Origin: Lepiota brunneoincarnata
Lineage: Eukaryota; Basidiomycota; Agaricomycetes; Agaricales; Agaricaceae
Assembly (NCBI GenBank): GCA_023014365.1
Contig: JAEBUN010000011.1
Coordinates: 558,001-622,000, forward strand
DNA length: 64,000 bases
Direction of reading: 5' to 3'
The notes under the pieces were generated by a model that saw nothing but the letters and a program-made list of their open reading frames with translations, was not told the DNA's origin and did not search any database. A program made the position numbers and the translations under genes. This document shows positions 33,830 to 44,300 of the stretch, piece by piece. The stretch's first letter is position 1. Each line of letters begins with the position of its first letter.

Positions 33830-35435
33830 ATAACCCAGCTCCACCACCCCTATTCCGAGAACACCCCATCCCGCAACTACATGCGCCCAGTACGGTAAAT
33901 ACTGATATGGTTCCAATCCCGGGGGCAGTTTCATTAACGAAACTGCGAACAAAAAGGGCGTTTGTCACACCGAAGGAAGCAGCAGAGAGCAGGGCGGTTG
34001 ACGATAGAGGGTGCCAGTGATGATCACGATGCGCTAAGAAAAAAAAGATGAATAGGGCCAAAGGAGATGACGGCGTTGATAATAGCGAGCGGGTAAGATG
34101 TCATTGGGTTCTCTGCCCGTTTGTTCAATCTGCGGGCGGCATCAAGTTGATGCTACTGCAACAAGTGTCAAAGAGGCGGGCGACGCAAGCCAAGTCCGAC
34201 AAGTGGTGTGTTGTAAGACCAGTTGGATGCCCAGATTTTTCTAAGGGGTAGAACGCCTCCTTGGGCAAATAACTGAACAAAAAGTTGTCGGAGTCACATC
34301 TAGTAAATAATGACAAGGACCATACAGTGGCGAGAAACCTGAATACGCGACCCCAAATCAACCCCCAAATGCCGGAGCGCAACAATTAATCGCCTAGAGT
34401 CAATGATCCCTTCCTTCGAAGTGCCAGAAAAGTAGGCGGGCATTCGCAAGGATATACAGAATGGCAACAACAATCACGGCCAAGGACCCATGTTATCCCA
34501 ATAGCCCTTGCTGGGTTTGTGGATCTCCGACATTGCATAGCTCGCGTTGGGGGAATCCTATGAAGGACCAAATCACCTAGATGCAATTAGCCAGGCAGAC
34601 CGCATGATACTGATTGGTTGGACATATTGTAATATAGTATTGAGAATTACATTCACAATCGTGCCCTCCCAAAAATTCTCGAAATTCTGTCCTGTCTGCC
34701 CCTCCGTCAATCTCCCCAGTGAACCCGTAACTTCGGGGATTCCATCCCGTAATGCTACGAACCCCAGTGCCGATAACAATCGGCAGGACAAGAAGCTTGA
34801 AGACGCCCCCAGCACATTTTGCAGCCGTCATCCCCATTTAGGTACCCCATGTCGTGGGGAGAAGGAGGGAGACCGTGGGTGCAAGCAAAAGATGTAAGCT
34901 TGAGGACCATTTGGGGATGGAGTCCCCGGATAACAGTGCCCTCATGGTGTTTTCACCAAAAACCACACAGGTAAGGCCCGGCCTACATGCTGTGCGACCG
35001 CGTGTTAGCTAATGCCAAAAGTTACAAGCAAGTGTCGCGTACCCATTAGTTGGAGGCAGAGTGTGCTGAAGGGCCGAGAGGTGGCGGACCTACCGTTCCC
35101 CACGCAATAGATACTTGCATACCCGCAGCGGCAGCAACACCATAGCAAGCTTCCCCCGCCAGGTACTCTGAGCCGGATTGAGATTCATCCGCTCACAACG
35201 ATGAGCCAACACTCCAGCTGAATCCAAGGATTGTGGCAGGCGTGGGCAAGGATCCTGCAAAGGAGGTCAAACCATAGGAGAAGGGGGGGGGGGGGGGGGG
35301 GTAGCATCGTCAAGGGCAACTCACGTATCCAGCACCAATGATGCGGTTGAAGATGATGAGCGCGATGGAGACGACGCCTCGGATACGTCAATAGTGGGTC
35401 GAGGAGGAGCCAGGCTGCGAGATCCCATACTGGCG
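33830..35435 (-). pseudogene. Second, diverged MUP1-type permease relic (unit C)
   Basis: A decayed minus-strand gene with the same plan as copies A-C but strongly diverged. Pieces legible in alternating frames are GLEPYQYLPYWAHVVAGWGV (last helices), VIWSFIGF, NFENFWEGTIVNV, FKLLVLPIVIGTG, and near the start GVVSIALIIFNRIIGAG preceded by a Pro/Ser-rich N-terminus at about 35435. Frameshifts separate these pieces, and a run of 19 G lies in an intron position at 35283-35301. Since B and A keep remnants of the same gene, an ancestral unit held two permeases in tandem. Confidence 0.75.
35283..35301. repeat. Poly-G run (19)
   Basis: An uninterrupted run of 19 G inside the permease relic, seen directly. 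Its length may be unreliable in sequencing. Confidence 0.9.
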
Positions 35436-36055
35436 AGCATCGCTACCCGGTCCAAGCTCCCACTACGACGATATCCCAGGAGAGAGCTGCAGCGGGCACT
35501 GTTTTTGGAACGTGCGATTTTCGCGTCCGATCACGTCGAGGGTAATTTGACTGGTAATGAGCATTGTTTTCGGGCGCTGAAGGTTATTGTACACCAATGT
35601 GAGTATTCCTGCAGAACTGAACGCAGAGACCGTCGCTGTCAATCAGAACGCCTGGATTCGCCCCGCCACCGGCGGCGGGGAAGTCCGGAAAGGCCGGGGA
35701 TGGCCACGCATGGTTCAAGTCCGCGCAGATTAACTTGGCATTTTCATTTCCCAGTGCGGGTATATAACGTAAACCTCAAACCTTCAACTGTGGAGCAGAT
35801 GGGGGGGGGACGTTGGGCGTTGGTGCTTTTGTCTTCGCCTGTGTGCGGTTACCAGCAGTGACAACTTGACAGGGTTTGTTCTAATGTCTGTAGATTGCCA
35901 ACCTATTCTTACACCTAGTTACAGACATCGGTGTCGTAGAGAGGGTTTCATCGGTAGCCATTAAAAAATCGTTTAAAACAGTGGACGAAGGAGGGGACAG
36001 AATAGTTGAAAATACGAAAAAAAAAAAAAAAGGAAACTTGAACAATCCGATCCAT
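35436..36055. other. Intergenic, no gene recognised
   Basis: This lies between the permease relic and the 3' end of the PLAC8 gene. A 155-codon plus-strand frame (35394-35861) overlaps the relic's 5' end and has no domain. A run of 15 A lies near 36017-36031, just downstream of the PLAC8 stop. Confidence 0.45.
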
Positions 36056-36783
36056 CTAAGCATGATGTGCACCACCAAAGCTCCTTTCCTCCAACTCAAT
36101 CTCCCGTTGTTCCTGTGTCAACTCACAAGGTGTGCAGCAGAACGCAGCACAGCAATCGCCAAAGCCTCCACCCTTGATATTATACCTCTGGCGGACATTT
36201 CCACGTTGCATGAACTATTAACGTGCCCAACCCCCCATGTCAGTTATTCACATTCCTCCAGGGACGAGAGATAGAGAGAGAAAGTCTTACCTGAAGGATC
36301 CAGCCCATACCGCAGCATACCGTGATACCACCGTGGAGCAAGCAGTCGTTGCCACAGAAGCCTCCACCGTGTTCGGGGTCAGGGGTACCCATCCTTGCGA
36401 GATGCTCGTAACGTTGCTTGTTCTGGGAGTAGACAACGCAGGGGCAGCACCATGACAAGACACCTGGATGAAAGGGACGGACAAGGGATGGGAGGAAGGA
36501 CGAAACAATCGTGAGTGAGATGAGTATCACCATCATGAAAGGGAGAGAGACAAACAGGTTCCGGGCTCATCGCAGCAGTCAAAGAGGCCATTACTCCATT
36601 CTCTGCCTTCGGCGTCCATGGGCAAGCCCTTGGCATTACGGTTGCCTCCAGGAGCGACCATCATTTGGGGAGTAGCCTGTGGTTGGTGCTTTTCGTACTG
36701 TTTATATGAACAAAGGTTATTAGCAAGCAGCGTACTACATTATACAGGGAGAAGAAGGGGGGAGGACGTACTTGACCTTGCAT
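36056..36783 (-). CDS. PLAC8 family cysteine-rich protein
   Basis: A small PLAC8-domain protein, a family of Cys-rich membrane-associated proteins linked in eukaryotes to cell-size control, calcium or cadmium handling; the fungal role is not settled. Four exons, 36783-36772, 36697-36556, 36463-36291 and 36214-36056, total 486 nt, 161 residues. The first exon is only 12 nt (MQGQ). Seen: GLFDCCDEPGTC, then LSWCCPCVVYSQNKQRYEHL, the CCPC core, GNDCLLHGGITVCCGMGWIL, NVRQRYNIKGGGFGDCCAAF, CCTPCELTQEQREIELEE, and the end SFGGAHHA. Order and Cys spacing are complete for the domain. Splice sites are consensus throughout. Confidence 0.92.
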
Positions 36784-38055
36784 GTTGTGCGGGCAGTGGG
36801 GGGTGGGGGGGCAAGGAGAGAGAGAAGAAAGAGTGCTGATACTGTTCTTATATGATAGTAGGGGAGCCGACTAGCACGAGGCAAGTAACGGAATATGTAA
36901 CGGAATATTATAGAGTACTGTCAATAGGGGCAATATCAAACCTGAGTTTGAGGGTGGGAAAGGACTTGGGGGGAAGGGGGGAAGGGGAGGAGAAACGAGT
37001 CTGGGTGTGGACCCGCCCGCGACCATTTTAAAAAGGGATTCTGGGTTCTTCCCATCTCACTGGATCTGGCTGATCATCATCATCACCATCATCAAATATC
37101 CAAGTTGAAATTCGATATATTTTGAAACGATCCAGATACCCGCTGGGGTCCGTCTCTACTTCTACTTCCGGACAAAAACAACCAAAAACGTGCATTTTCG
37201 ATCAGCGCCCTTGGCAAAGGGTCAAGTTGATCTCTGAATAACAAATGCTGGGTCAGTCAGATGGGGCATTGGGGGGGGGGAAACGTGGGCTTGCCTAGTC
37301 CTTGAGAAGAAAGGTCGGTGCATGGCAGTGCTGAGTGTTTCCTTTGTCAGGTTCTTGAGAGATTTCTTGATGGTTTTCCGTCGCGAATGGGTTCGCTCAT
37401 TACCTCCTGCGTTTGGGTTCAATGGCCCGCCAAGCCCTCCCTGGCTACCATCCTGGTTGCTGCGCGAGAGTCATATTGGATAGGATGTTGTTAAGCCAAG
37501 TGCATTTGCCGGATATAATCAGGGCGAAAGAAGCAAAAAAGTATTTTGCTGATGGTGTGCCTTCATCTGTGATGGAATGAAACAGCCTGAACCTGTTTCA
37601 AGCGCCCACCCCAGCCCATCGCCTTCTTGCCATCAAAGGAGATAAAATTGGAGTCTGTCCCATCCACAGTGGGGCAAGGAGGGAGCCATAGCACCAATTT
37701 GTCGCTATAATTTATACTGATATGTCTATCAGCTGCCATGACTCGCAAATGTTCTAGGTAGGAATCCTCTAGTCGCTCCAAATCATGTGCCAAACCCCCA
37801 ACACAACAGACAAGCCCCCCCTTCTCATGTTCAAGCCTTCAAAAGTCAACCACACTGGCGAGAGGATTGAACTTTCGGCGCATCATTTACATCACAACAG
37901 ATAGATGAGACCCAACACATCAGTGCCAATGATCGACTATGTATTCAGCTTTTCTCTCTGGTGTATATGTAGCCACTCAAGGTTGACATCGAGATTAGAG
38001 AAAAGATGGTTGTCAGTCGGTGATACGATGGCGGTGGCAGAACGTGTAAAGATAT
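36784..38055. other. Intergenic, no gene recognised
   Basis: Upstream of PLAC8 and downstream of eIF3g. There is a short CATCAT-type repeat near 37072-37094 and a G run near 37271-37280. Open frames at 37222-37422 and 37563-37793 show no domain. Confidence 0.5.
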
Positions 38056-39312
38056 CTATCGCCCCTCCGGCCGAGGCTCTATGCCGAAGATAGAAAACCA
38101 TGAGTTGTAGTGGAGCAGGCTAGAAGAAATGAACTTACGGCTCCATTGGACGTTCAGTATCAAATTATCATAACCCCGTCCGTGCACCTTCTCCATCGCC
38201 TTCTGCGCAACAGCCCGCTCCTCAAAGCTTACAAACGCAAACCCTTTCCCAACACCTGTCTCACGATCTCTTCCGACATACACGCGCACAACCCGTCCAA
38301 ACACACTAAACAATTCACGTAGATCGTTCTCGCCCGTCTCTTCCGAAATGTTCGTAACGCGAAGCGTCGGCAGGTCTTCACGGCTCGTACCTCCCCTCAT
38401 CGATTCACCAACACCACGGGCACCTGCACGCATGGATGGCGGGACGTACTTGCCGCCTGTTGTGGGCGCAGGTGCGGGGTCGGCACCAGTACCGAGATCG
38501 TCTTCTCCAGGACCTGAATCTGAATTGGGGGGGGGGGGGGGGTAGCCGGTTATGGGAATTGGGGACGACTGAGAAGGAATTGAGTGCTTACCGACGCTCT
38601 CCAACCCTCCAAGGGTATCTTTATAAGGGCACTTCGCGGTGAAGTGATCGCCTTTGCAGATACGACAGGCAACTTTCCCTCCTCCAGGCTTTTTCGGCTT
38701 GAGATCTTCTTCTTGTGGTTGTTCTTTCTCGGATTGCTGGTAGGACACAAAACTTTATTAGGGTGATATTATGAGGGGCATCGAACTGAGGGTGAGAACA
38801 CGCCTTGTTTCCAGCACTCAGTTTGAGAACAAGGTTCTCACCAACGGTCGTCGTCGCACGATCGGGACCTGGCTTGTTACCGCGTTCTTGACCAAACTTG
38901 GCCCACTTTTGTCGTTCGGCAACGGCGTGTTCGACGACGGACTTTTGAAGTGTTCGCTTGATGCGACGTGTAATCTACCAACAAAGGAACAGATATCAGT
39001 AAAACGTCAGCCTCTCTCATCTTTATCCAAAAAATGAATCCCGGTACCTTGACCTGTTTTCCCTCGTCATTTTCGACGTACTCCACTGTCGTTCTTACCC
39101 CGTCCTCATCGACGTATTCCTCGTTCGGAGGCAGATCCTTTTTATCTTGACGAAGCGATAATTTGAGTCACGTTTGGAACGGATTTGAATCGCAGTTTCG
39201 TACCTAGTTCATCGACATCATCTGCCCAATGATGTCTTTTGAAGTTTTCTGGAATGATTAAATTCAGGTTCGAGTGGGTGTTGGTTTTGTGGAGGACGTA
39301 CGATGAGGCCAT
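38056..39312 (-). CDS. TIF35: Eukaryotic translation initiation factor 3 subunit G
   Basis: eIF3g, an RNA-binding subunit of the eIF3 complex on the 40S ribosome, needed for scanning and reinitiation. It starts at ATG 39312 (MASSYVLHKTN) with the conserved NFKRHHWADDVDEL, then DKKDLPPNEEYVDEDGVRTT, VEYVENDEGKQVK, ITRRIKRTLQKSVVEHAVAE and RQKWAKFGQERGNKPGPDRA. A CCHC-like zinc knuckle (CRICKGDHFTAKCPYKD) is followed by a Pro/Gly linker, and the C-terminal RRM has RNP2 (LRVTNI) and RNP1 (KGFAFVSF). The last intron joins NVQWS to QPRPEGR, ending at 38056. The linker's five prolines are encoded by a run of 16 C on the coding strand. Four to five short introns. A single housekeeping gene, apparently intact. 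Confidence 0.95.
38527..38542. repeat. 16-base G/C homopolymer inside the eIF3g coding sequence
   Basis: It encodes TAC plus five CCC codons (GYPPPPPN). The present length keeps the frame. It is slippage-prone both in replication and in sequencing. Confidence 0.9.
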
Positions 39313-39917
39313 GATGAATGACGGGCAGAATACAAAAAAGGTCTGATCAGCTGTGTTTGTGTTTGATTGGCTGCGGCTTCTAATATTCTCCTCGTGGGCG
39401 ACCCTGATCCCATACGCAGCCAACCGCAGATTTGATGAAAGTTGTCGTCCTTGATACATGAAATCATGTCTTTTCCATTTTGCAGATGCATAGTCAAACG
39501 ATTTGTAATGAAGGAAACTAGAACAGTGAGTGCGAACAAATGCACCATTAACCCGGAGACAAACAACTCAATATTATATCTTTGAATGAGGGATCTCGTT
39601 GGTCCCCCAGGACAACTTGATTTCTTTTCCCATTAGAAGTATTTGGAGCCGCTACAGGCATGTTGATACCCCCAGCGGCCGCATGGCAGTGACCATTTGC
39701 ATTCCAAGGATGGGGAACAAACGTCTCGCTGGCGTCGAAGTCCAAGGGGGTAGACGCGGCTAACGCGTTTTTCATATATCCCCCCATGACGGCTTCTCGC
39801 GTCAGTACTGAAGAACTGCAACATAGGTGAGGGAATCCCCGCCAAGAACGCGGAATGGTGAAAGTCAGACCTTGTCAAAGACAAGTTTCTGCTACACACC
39901 TGAGGATCCGTTAGGAG

Positions 39918-40316
39918 ATGGCGCACCGCTTTAAATGCCAGTGCCCTCTCCGTAATGTCTCAATTTCCCGCATTTTAATCCACTAATTAGTCACTGGAAG
40001 TCGGGTTATACCCTCGAGTCGACGTACCGTTCTTCCCTTGCTCCCCGCTTCGCCTTCCCAGTGTCTGGATAGTCCCGGATGTCGGTTGCTCAAATCAGCC
40101 ACATTTTCAAGTATAGGCAGCGCACACGGTACGACAGGCCCAGGCTTTTGAGGATAGTAGAGGTAGAGGTATTGGCTGTATTTCTCCTGGATATACGCTT
40201 TATCTCATATTGCTGGTTTTGTATATAGTCACGAACCGGGGTCCTGTGAGCGGTCGTGGGCACTGGCGGGTAGCACAATGAAATTCACGCGTAGTTATTA
40301 CCGGATACCGATGTAC
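39918..40316. repeat. Dispersed repeat block, copy 1
   Basis: About 400 bp recur at 40649-41000 and 47450-47720: AATGTCTCAATTTCC, CTTCCCAGTG, CCCAGGCTTTTGAGG, CACGCGTAGTTATTACCGG. No coding content is recognised. The first two copies flank a solo LTR; the third lies beside the NLR duplicate. Confidence 0.75.
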
Positions 40317-40648
40317 TGTATATACAACGGCGGAATCCAGCCCTTAGCACATTTTCATTAGGTACTTAAGTAGCACACCTGTACTTAGATGCCTTAGCTC
40401 CTGATGACGAGGATGTCTCTGCTGCAGTAAGGCCACCCGGACAACAGCGTAACCTGTAAACCCCCCCCCACACACACACACACTCTCTCTCGCTCTCTTC
40501 TCTCTCTCCCCTCCCTCAAGTTTCCCCGCAGTCCCTCCCTTACTCGCCCCGGAGTTGTTTTTTTCGAGGTCGAGAAGACGGACTGGCGGTCGTTTCGTTG
40601 ACCAGACCTCGCCCTTATTTGTCTTGGAGTCAGATACTCTTCCCTTCA
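40317..40648 (+). mobile_element. Solo LTR (family 2), no target duplication
   Basis: A 332-bp element, TGTATATACAACGGCGG to ACTCTTCCCTTCA, is alignable with the LTR at 47918-48253 (shared TTAAGTAGCACA, GATGACGAGGATGTCTC/CGACGAGGATGTCTC, then a CT-rich run and a CCTCGCCCTTA block). The flanks GTAC and CCTT differ, while the DNA on both sides is the same repeat block, so it is probably a recombination junction. Confidence 0.6.
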
Positions 40649-41000
40649 CCTTGTGGACCGCTTTCAAGGCCAGTCTCTCTCCATAATGTCTCAATTTCCT
40701 GGGTTTTGGTTTACACCTTGAGTTAATGCACCCTTGCTCCCCGCTCGTCTTCCCAGCGCCCGAATAGACCGAGATATCGGCTGCTCAAATCAGTAAAATC
40801 TTCAAGCATTGATGGCGTGCGCGGTATGACAGACCCAGGCTTTTGAGGTTAGTCAAGGCAGAGACTTGCCCTTGATATTCCCCTTTCTCTCATATCGCTA
40901 CCTTACTACATAATCACGAAACCAAGATCCTGTGAGCCAAGGCAAGTAGCACAGTGAAGATTCACGCGTATTTCATACTGGATAGTGATGTACTATGATT
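40649..41000. repeat. Dispersed repeat block, copy 2
   Basis: A more diverged second copy of the block at 39918-40316 (CCATAATGTCTCAATTTCC, CCCAGGCTTTTGAGG, GATTCACGCGTA). Confidence 0.7.
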
Positions 41001-41310
41001 ACGAGTCAAGTATCACAACCAGCCACCCTGTACAATGACCCGCACAACCACTGCTACCAGAACATACCATCGGAACGAAGGGTGAGCCAGAGTATTCAAA
41101 GATCGTCCATGGCTTGCAGAGAGGCAGAAGGGAATTGCTGGAGGATGGATAGGACCCGATAACGACTATTAGCGATCAAGCTACTGCCCGATCAGCCACT
41201 TTTCGTCAATACATTCTTGCCAGTCCTTCCCGTACTTGAATCTCGTGAGATCCAATTTCGTTGATCGTCCACCTATCACCGTCAGGTTTCGTGGCCTCCA
41301 CAGTGTCTCC

Positions 41311-44300
41311 CTATGCTCGGGTAGGAACCCAGAATAGCATATCCCCTTTCCGGCTCATCGCCCACCCGTTCTCAATCCAGGATTCATCACTAAAGCCCCC
41401 GACAGACTCTGATGAGAGCTCAAGGAGGTCGGACGTATCCCATATCCTAATTATGTCACCAAAATATGATACTAATTTCTCTCCACCTGGCGAAAAGACG
41501 AGGTCGGATTGATCCTTAGCATGTTTTAGCCAGGGTCCAGAGACAAGAACGCCATGGCGAATGTCCCAGATTCGGATTGCGTGATCAATCCCGGAAGAGG
41601 ATGCAACAAAACGGTCATCGGGCGAGATTGCCAATTCCGCTGTTGTATAATCTGGGCCGAAATCGGGTATGGGTTCATCAGCTTGGAAGGAGAGGCCTGC
41701 AACAAGGTCACCAGACCGCGCCTCCCATAGTTGAAGCATCCCCTCCTCGGAACAGGACACTACAAGATTTCCGCTGGGCGAATAAATTACGTTGTCCGAA
41801 ATGTCGGATAAATCACGACGTTTTTTGCCTGTGGTAATGTCCCATAGACTGTATTTAGCTTCATCATCATCATCGTCGTCGTCAGAAAAATAAGGGGGTT
41901 CAACGATAGCGGTCAAACCATCGGGTGAGAGTGTGACAATCTCGGTGTCTCCCTGAGGGTCCTCCAGAGTGTGGCAAGTTTCAGGTGCTGTCATGTCCTC
42001 CCTCCAGATGCTCACAGTGGCCTCCCCATATGAACAAGTAACCAGACGTTGGTCAGTTGACCGGAAGAAAAGGTAATCAATGTCAGGCATCTCCTCGTCC
42101 TGGGGAAGGAGGGCAGGCTGATGGGTAAGCTGGCCAGTTTCTGCATCGCATACCCGGATTAAGCCATCACCCAAACCAGAAGCGATATACCTGGAATCCG
42201 GAGAGAATGCGACTGCTGTGACATCTGAGGGAGCTCTGATGGGCTTGAGAAGAGCTTCACCACTAGTAGCGTCCCAAACACGGATCGTCCCATCAGATAA
42301 ACCCGACACCAACTTCTTTCCACATGGTGAAAATGCGACACATTCCACGCATTCCTCTGTATCGCTGGGAACAAGTGGGTCTCCAATCCTATCCAAATTC
42401 CACATCCTCGCTGACCCATCACCACACCCTAGCAGAACCCTTTTGCCATCTCGTGATAGCGAGAGTGCGTGAATATACTCGCCTGGGGTTAGGTCGAACA
42501 CAACCTTGTATTCGTCGGATTTCCGGACCGTCAACACTCCCGTCCCCGGCATGACTGATACTGAACACAGGGTATGATTATTCGGGGAGTATGCCAGAAG
42601 GTCCACTCGGTGATTGGCTTGGATCCGGTCAACAACATGCCCAGTTTCCACGCTCCAGACGAGTATGGTACCATCATCCGATCCGCTCACGACAAAATGG
42701 TCGTCGGTGGAAAAGGCCAAGCAAGTGAAACGGGCCACTTGATACTGGCATGGACCCTGGAAGCAAGTCTTGTCAGCCACGTTCCATATCCTGACAGTTC
42801 CCGGATACTCTGATGGTCCCCACGCCACATAGCGCGCATCAGATGAGAGCGCAATTTTCATTCCGCCAAATACAGCGGAAGGGGGCATCTCAAATAGCAT
42901 GCCCGCAGAATCACCAGTCTCTGCATTCCACACCTGGACCTCCTGGACCTTCCCCCGAAATCGTGATGTTGTAACGATTTGTTGGCCGCCATTGAAATAA
43001 GCAACCTGCTCCCCACCGTGGTAGTGAAGCCGCTGTTGGCAGCTTTCAGCATCCCATACCCGCACGTCTCCACCCCGGAAACCAGCCACAATCCGCTTCC
43101 CGTCATGTCTAAAACTTATGCTTGCCATGTTTTGGTGACCTGAATCTCCGTCAGGAGTGAGTGGGCCGGAAACAAGACACCCTGTCTCGGAGTCACAGAT
43201 GACAATAGTTCCACCCCCAGATCCGGATGCAAAGTACTTCTCATCTGGAGAGAAGGCAATACATGTAACTTCTGTTGCATGGTGCTCGGAAATGAAGTCA
43301 AATGACGGCCAGTGCGCACTTCTCCCCTTGATGAATCCGATGGTCTGAGGAAATCTAGGAAGGAAGTGTTTGGCGAATACAGAACCCTCGGGGGCAAAGG
43401 GAAGGGCAGAGATATATATGTGGGGGGCGCTTTCCGTCATAGGCCGGCTGAATGCTGCAATGAATCGGATGGCATCGCGAGTAAACGTTTTAAAGGCCTC
43501 ATCCTTTGCGTTCTGTGAATGCCAGGTCAGCGGTGATGTAGCAAGATTGCTAAAAACGTTACGCACGTCTGACCACTCTCGAATCAATTGCAGAGCAGAT
43601 GGCAGCCGGTTCGTCTCCCTCAGCAAACTCATACTTTCGAACCAATACAACGACTTCTCATAGATCACGTCCTTCACCAAGCCCATCAGGTAATTGTCAA
43701 ATGGAGTACGAACGAGATGGTCCGCCCAAAAACAGCACGAATATGAGAGAAGCGAAGAGATGCCATTTTTGACCTTGGTCTCGATGCCTGGTACATCCAC
43801 GTTCTTCAAACACGAGGTTTCCAGGCTGCATATATTGAAGCGCAGTCGTTTCAGCATGTTGTTCATGCACAATTCAGAGAGTTGACGCTGTTGCTCATGT
43901 TCGGTGATGACAAATTTGTCAGGGCATTCTGGAGAGAGGAGAAAGTCGACAAATGATTGATGAACGAAACGAAAGGTGTCGTCCTGGCCAATGACAGAGT
44001 GGAGGCCTTTACGGATGAAGGCTAATGTTGTTCCACCAACCGCGGGAAGATCCGTATACTCTGAGCTGCCAAGCGGCCGCTTAGCGAAAATCATGGCACC
44101 AAAAACGGATTTGAGTGCCTTCAATTCGTCGGGATTACATTCGCCAAAAGAGATTTCGAGGACACCAGCGTATAAAGAATACAAAGACCCTTTCTTGCGA
44201 CTCAAGCCAGGTCCATGATGAGTAATACTATTGAACCGAGCTTCAGGATCCCCATCCCCAATGAAATTGACAACAGGTTGTCGCCCAGACAAAGACACCG

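Larger units (their letters stand above)
29636..35435. repeat. Permease segmental repeat, unit C
   Basis: Third and most complete unit. It begins GCAGAAAAGAGACCAGCCT as in unit A, has a solo LTR inserted at 29789-30491, the permease copy C, its upstream region, and the fullest version of the second permease relic, up to about 35435. Confidence 0.82.
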
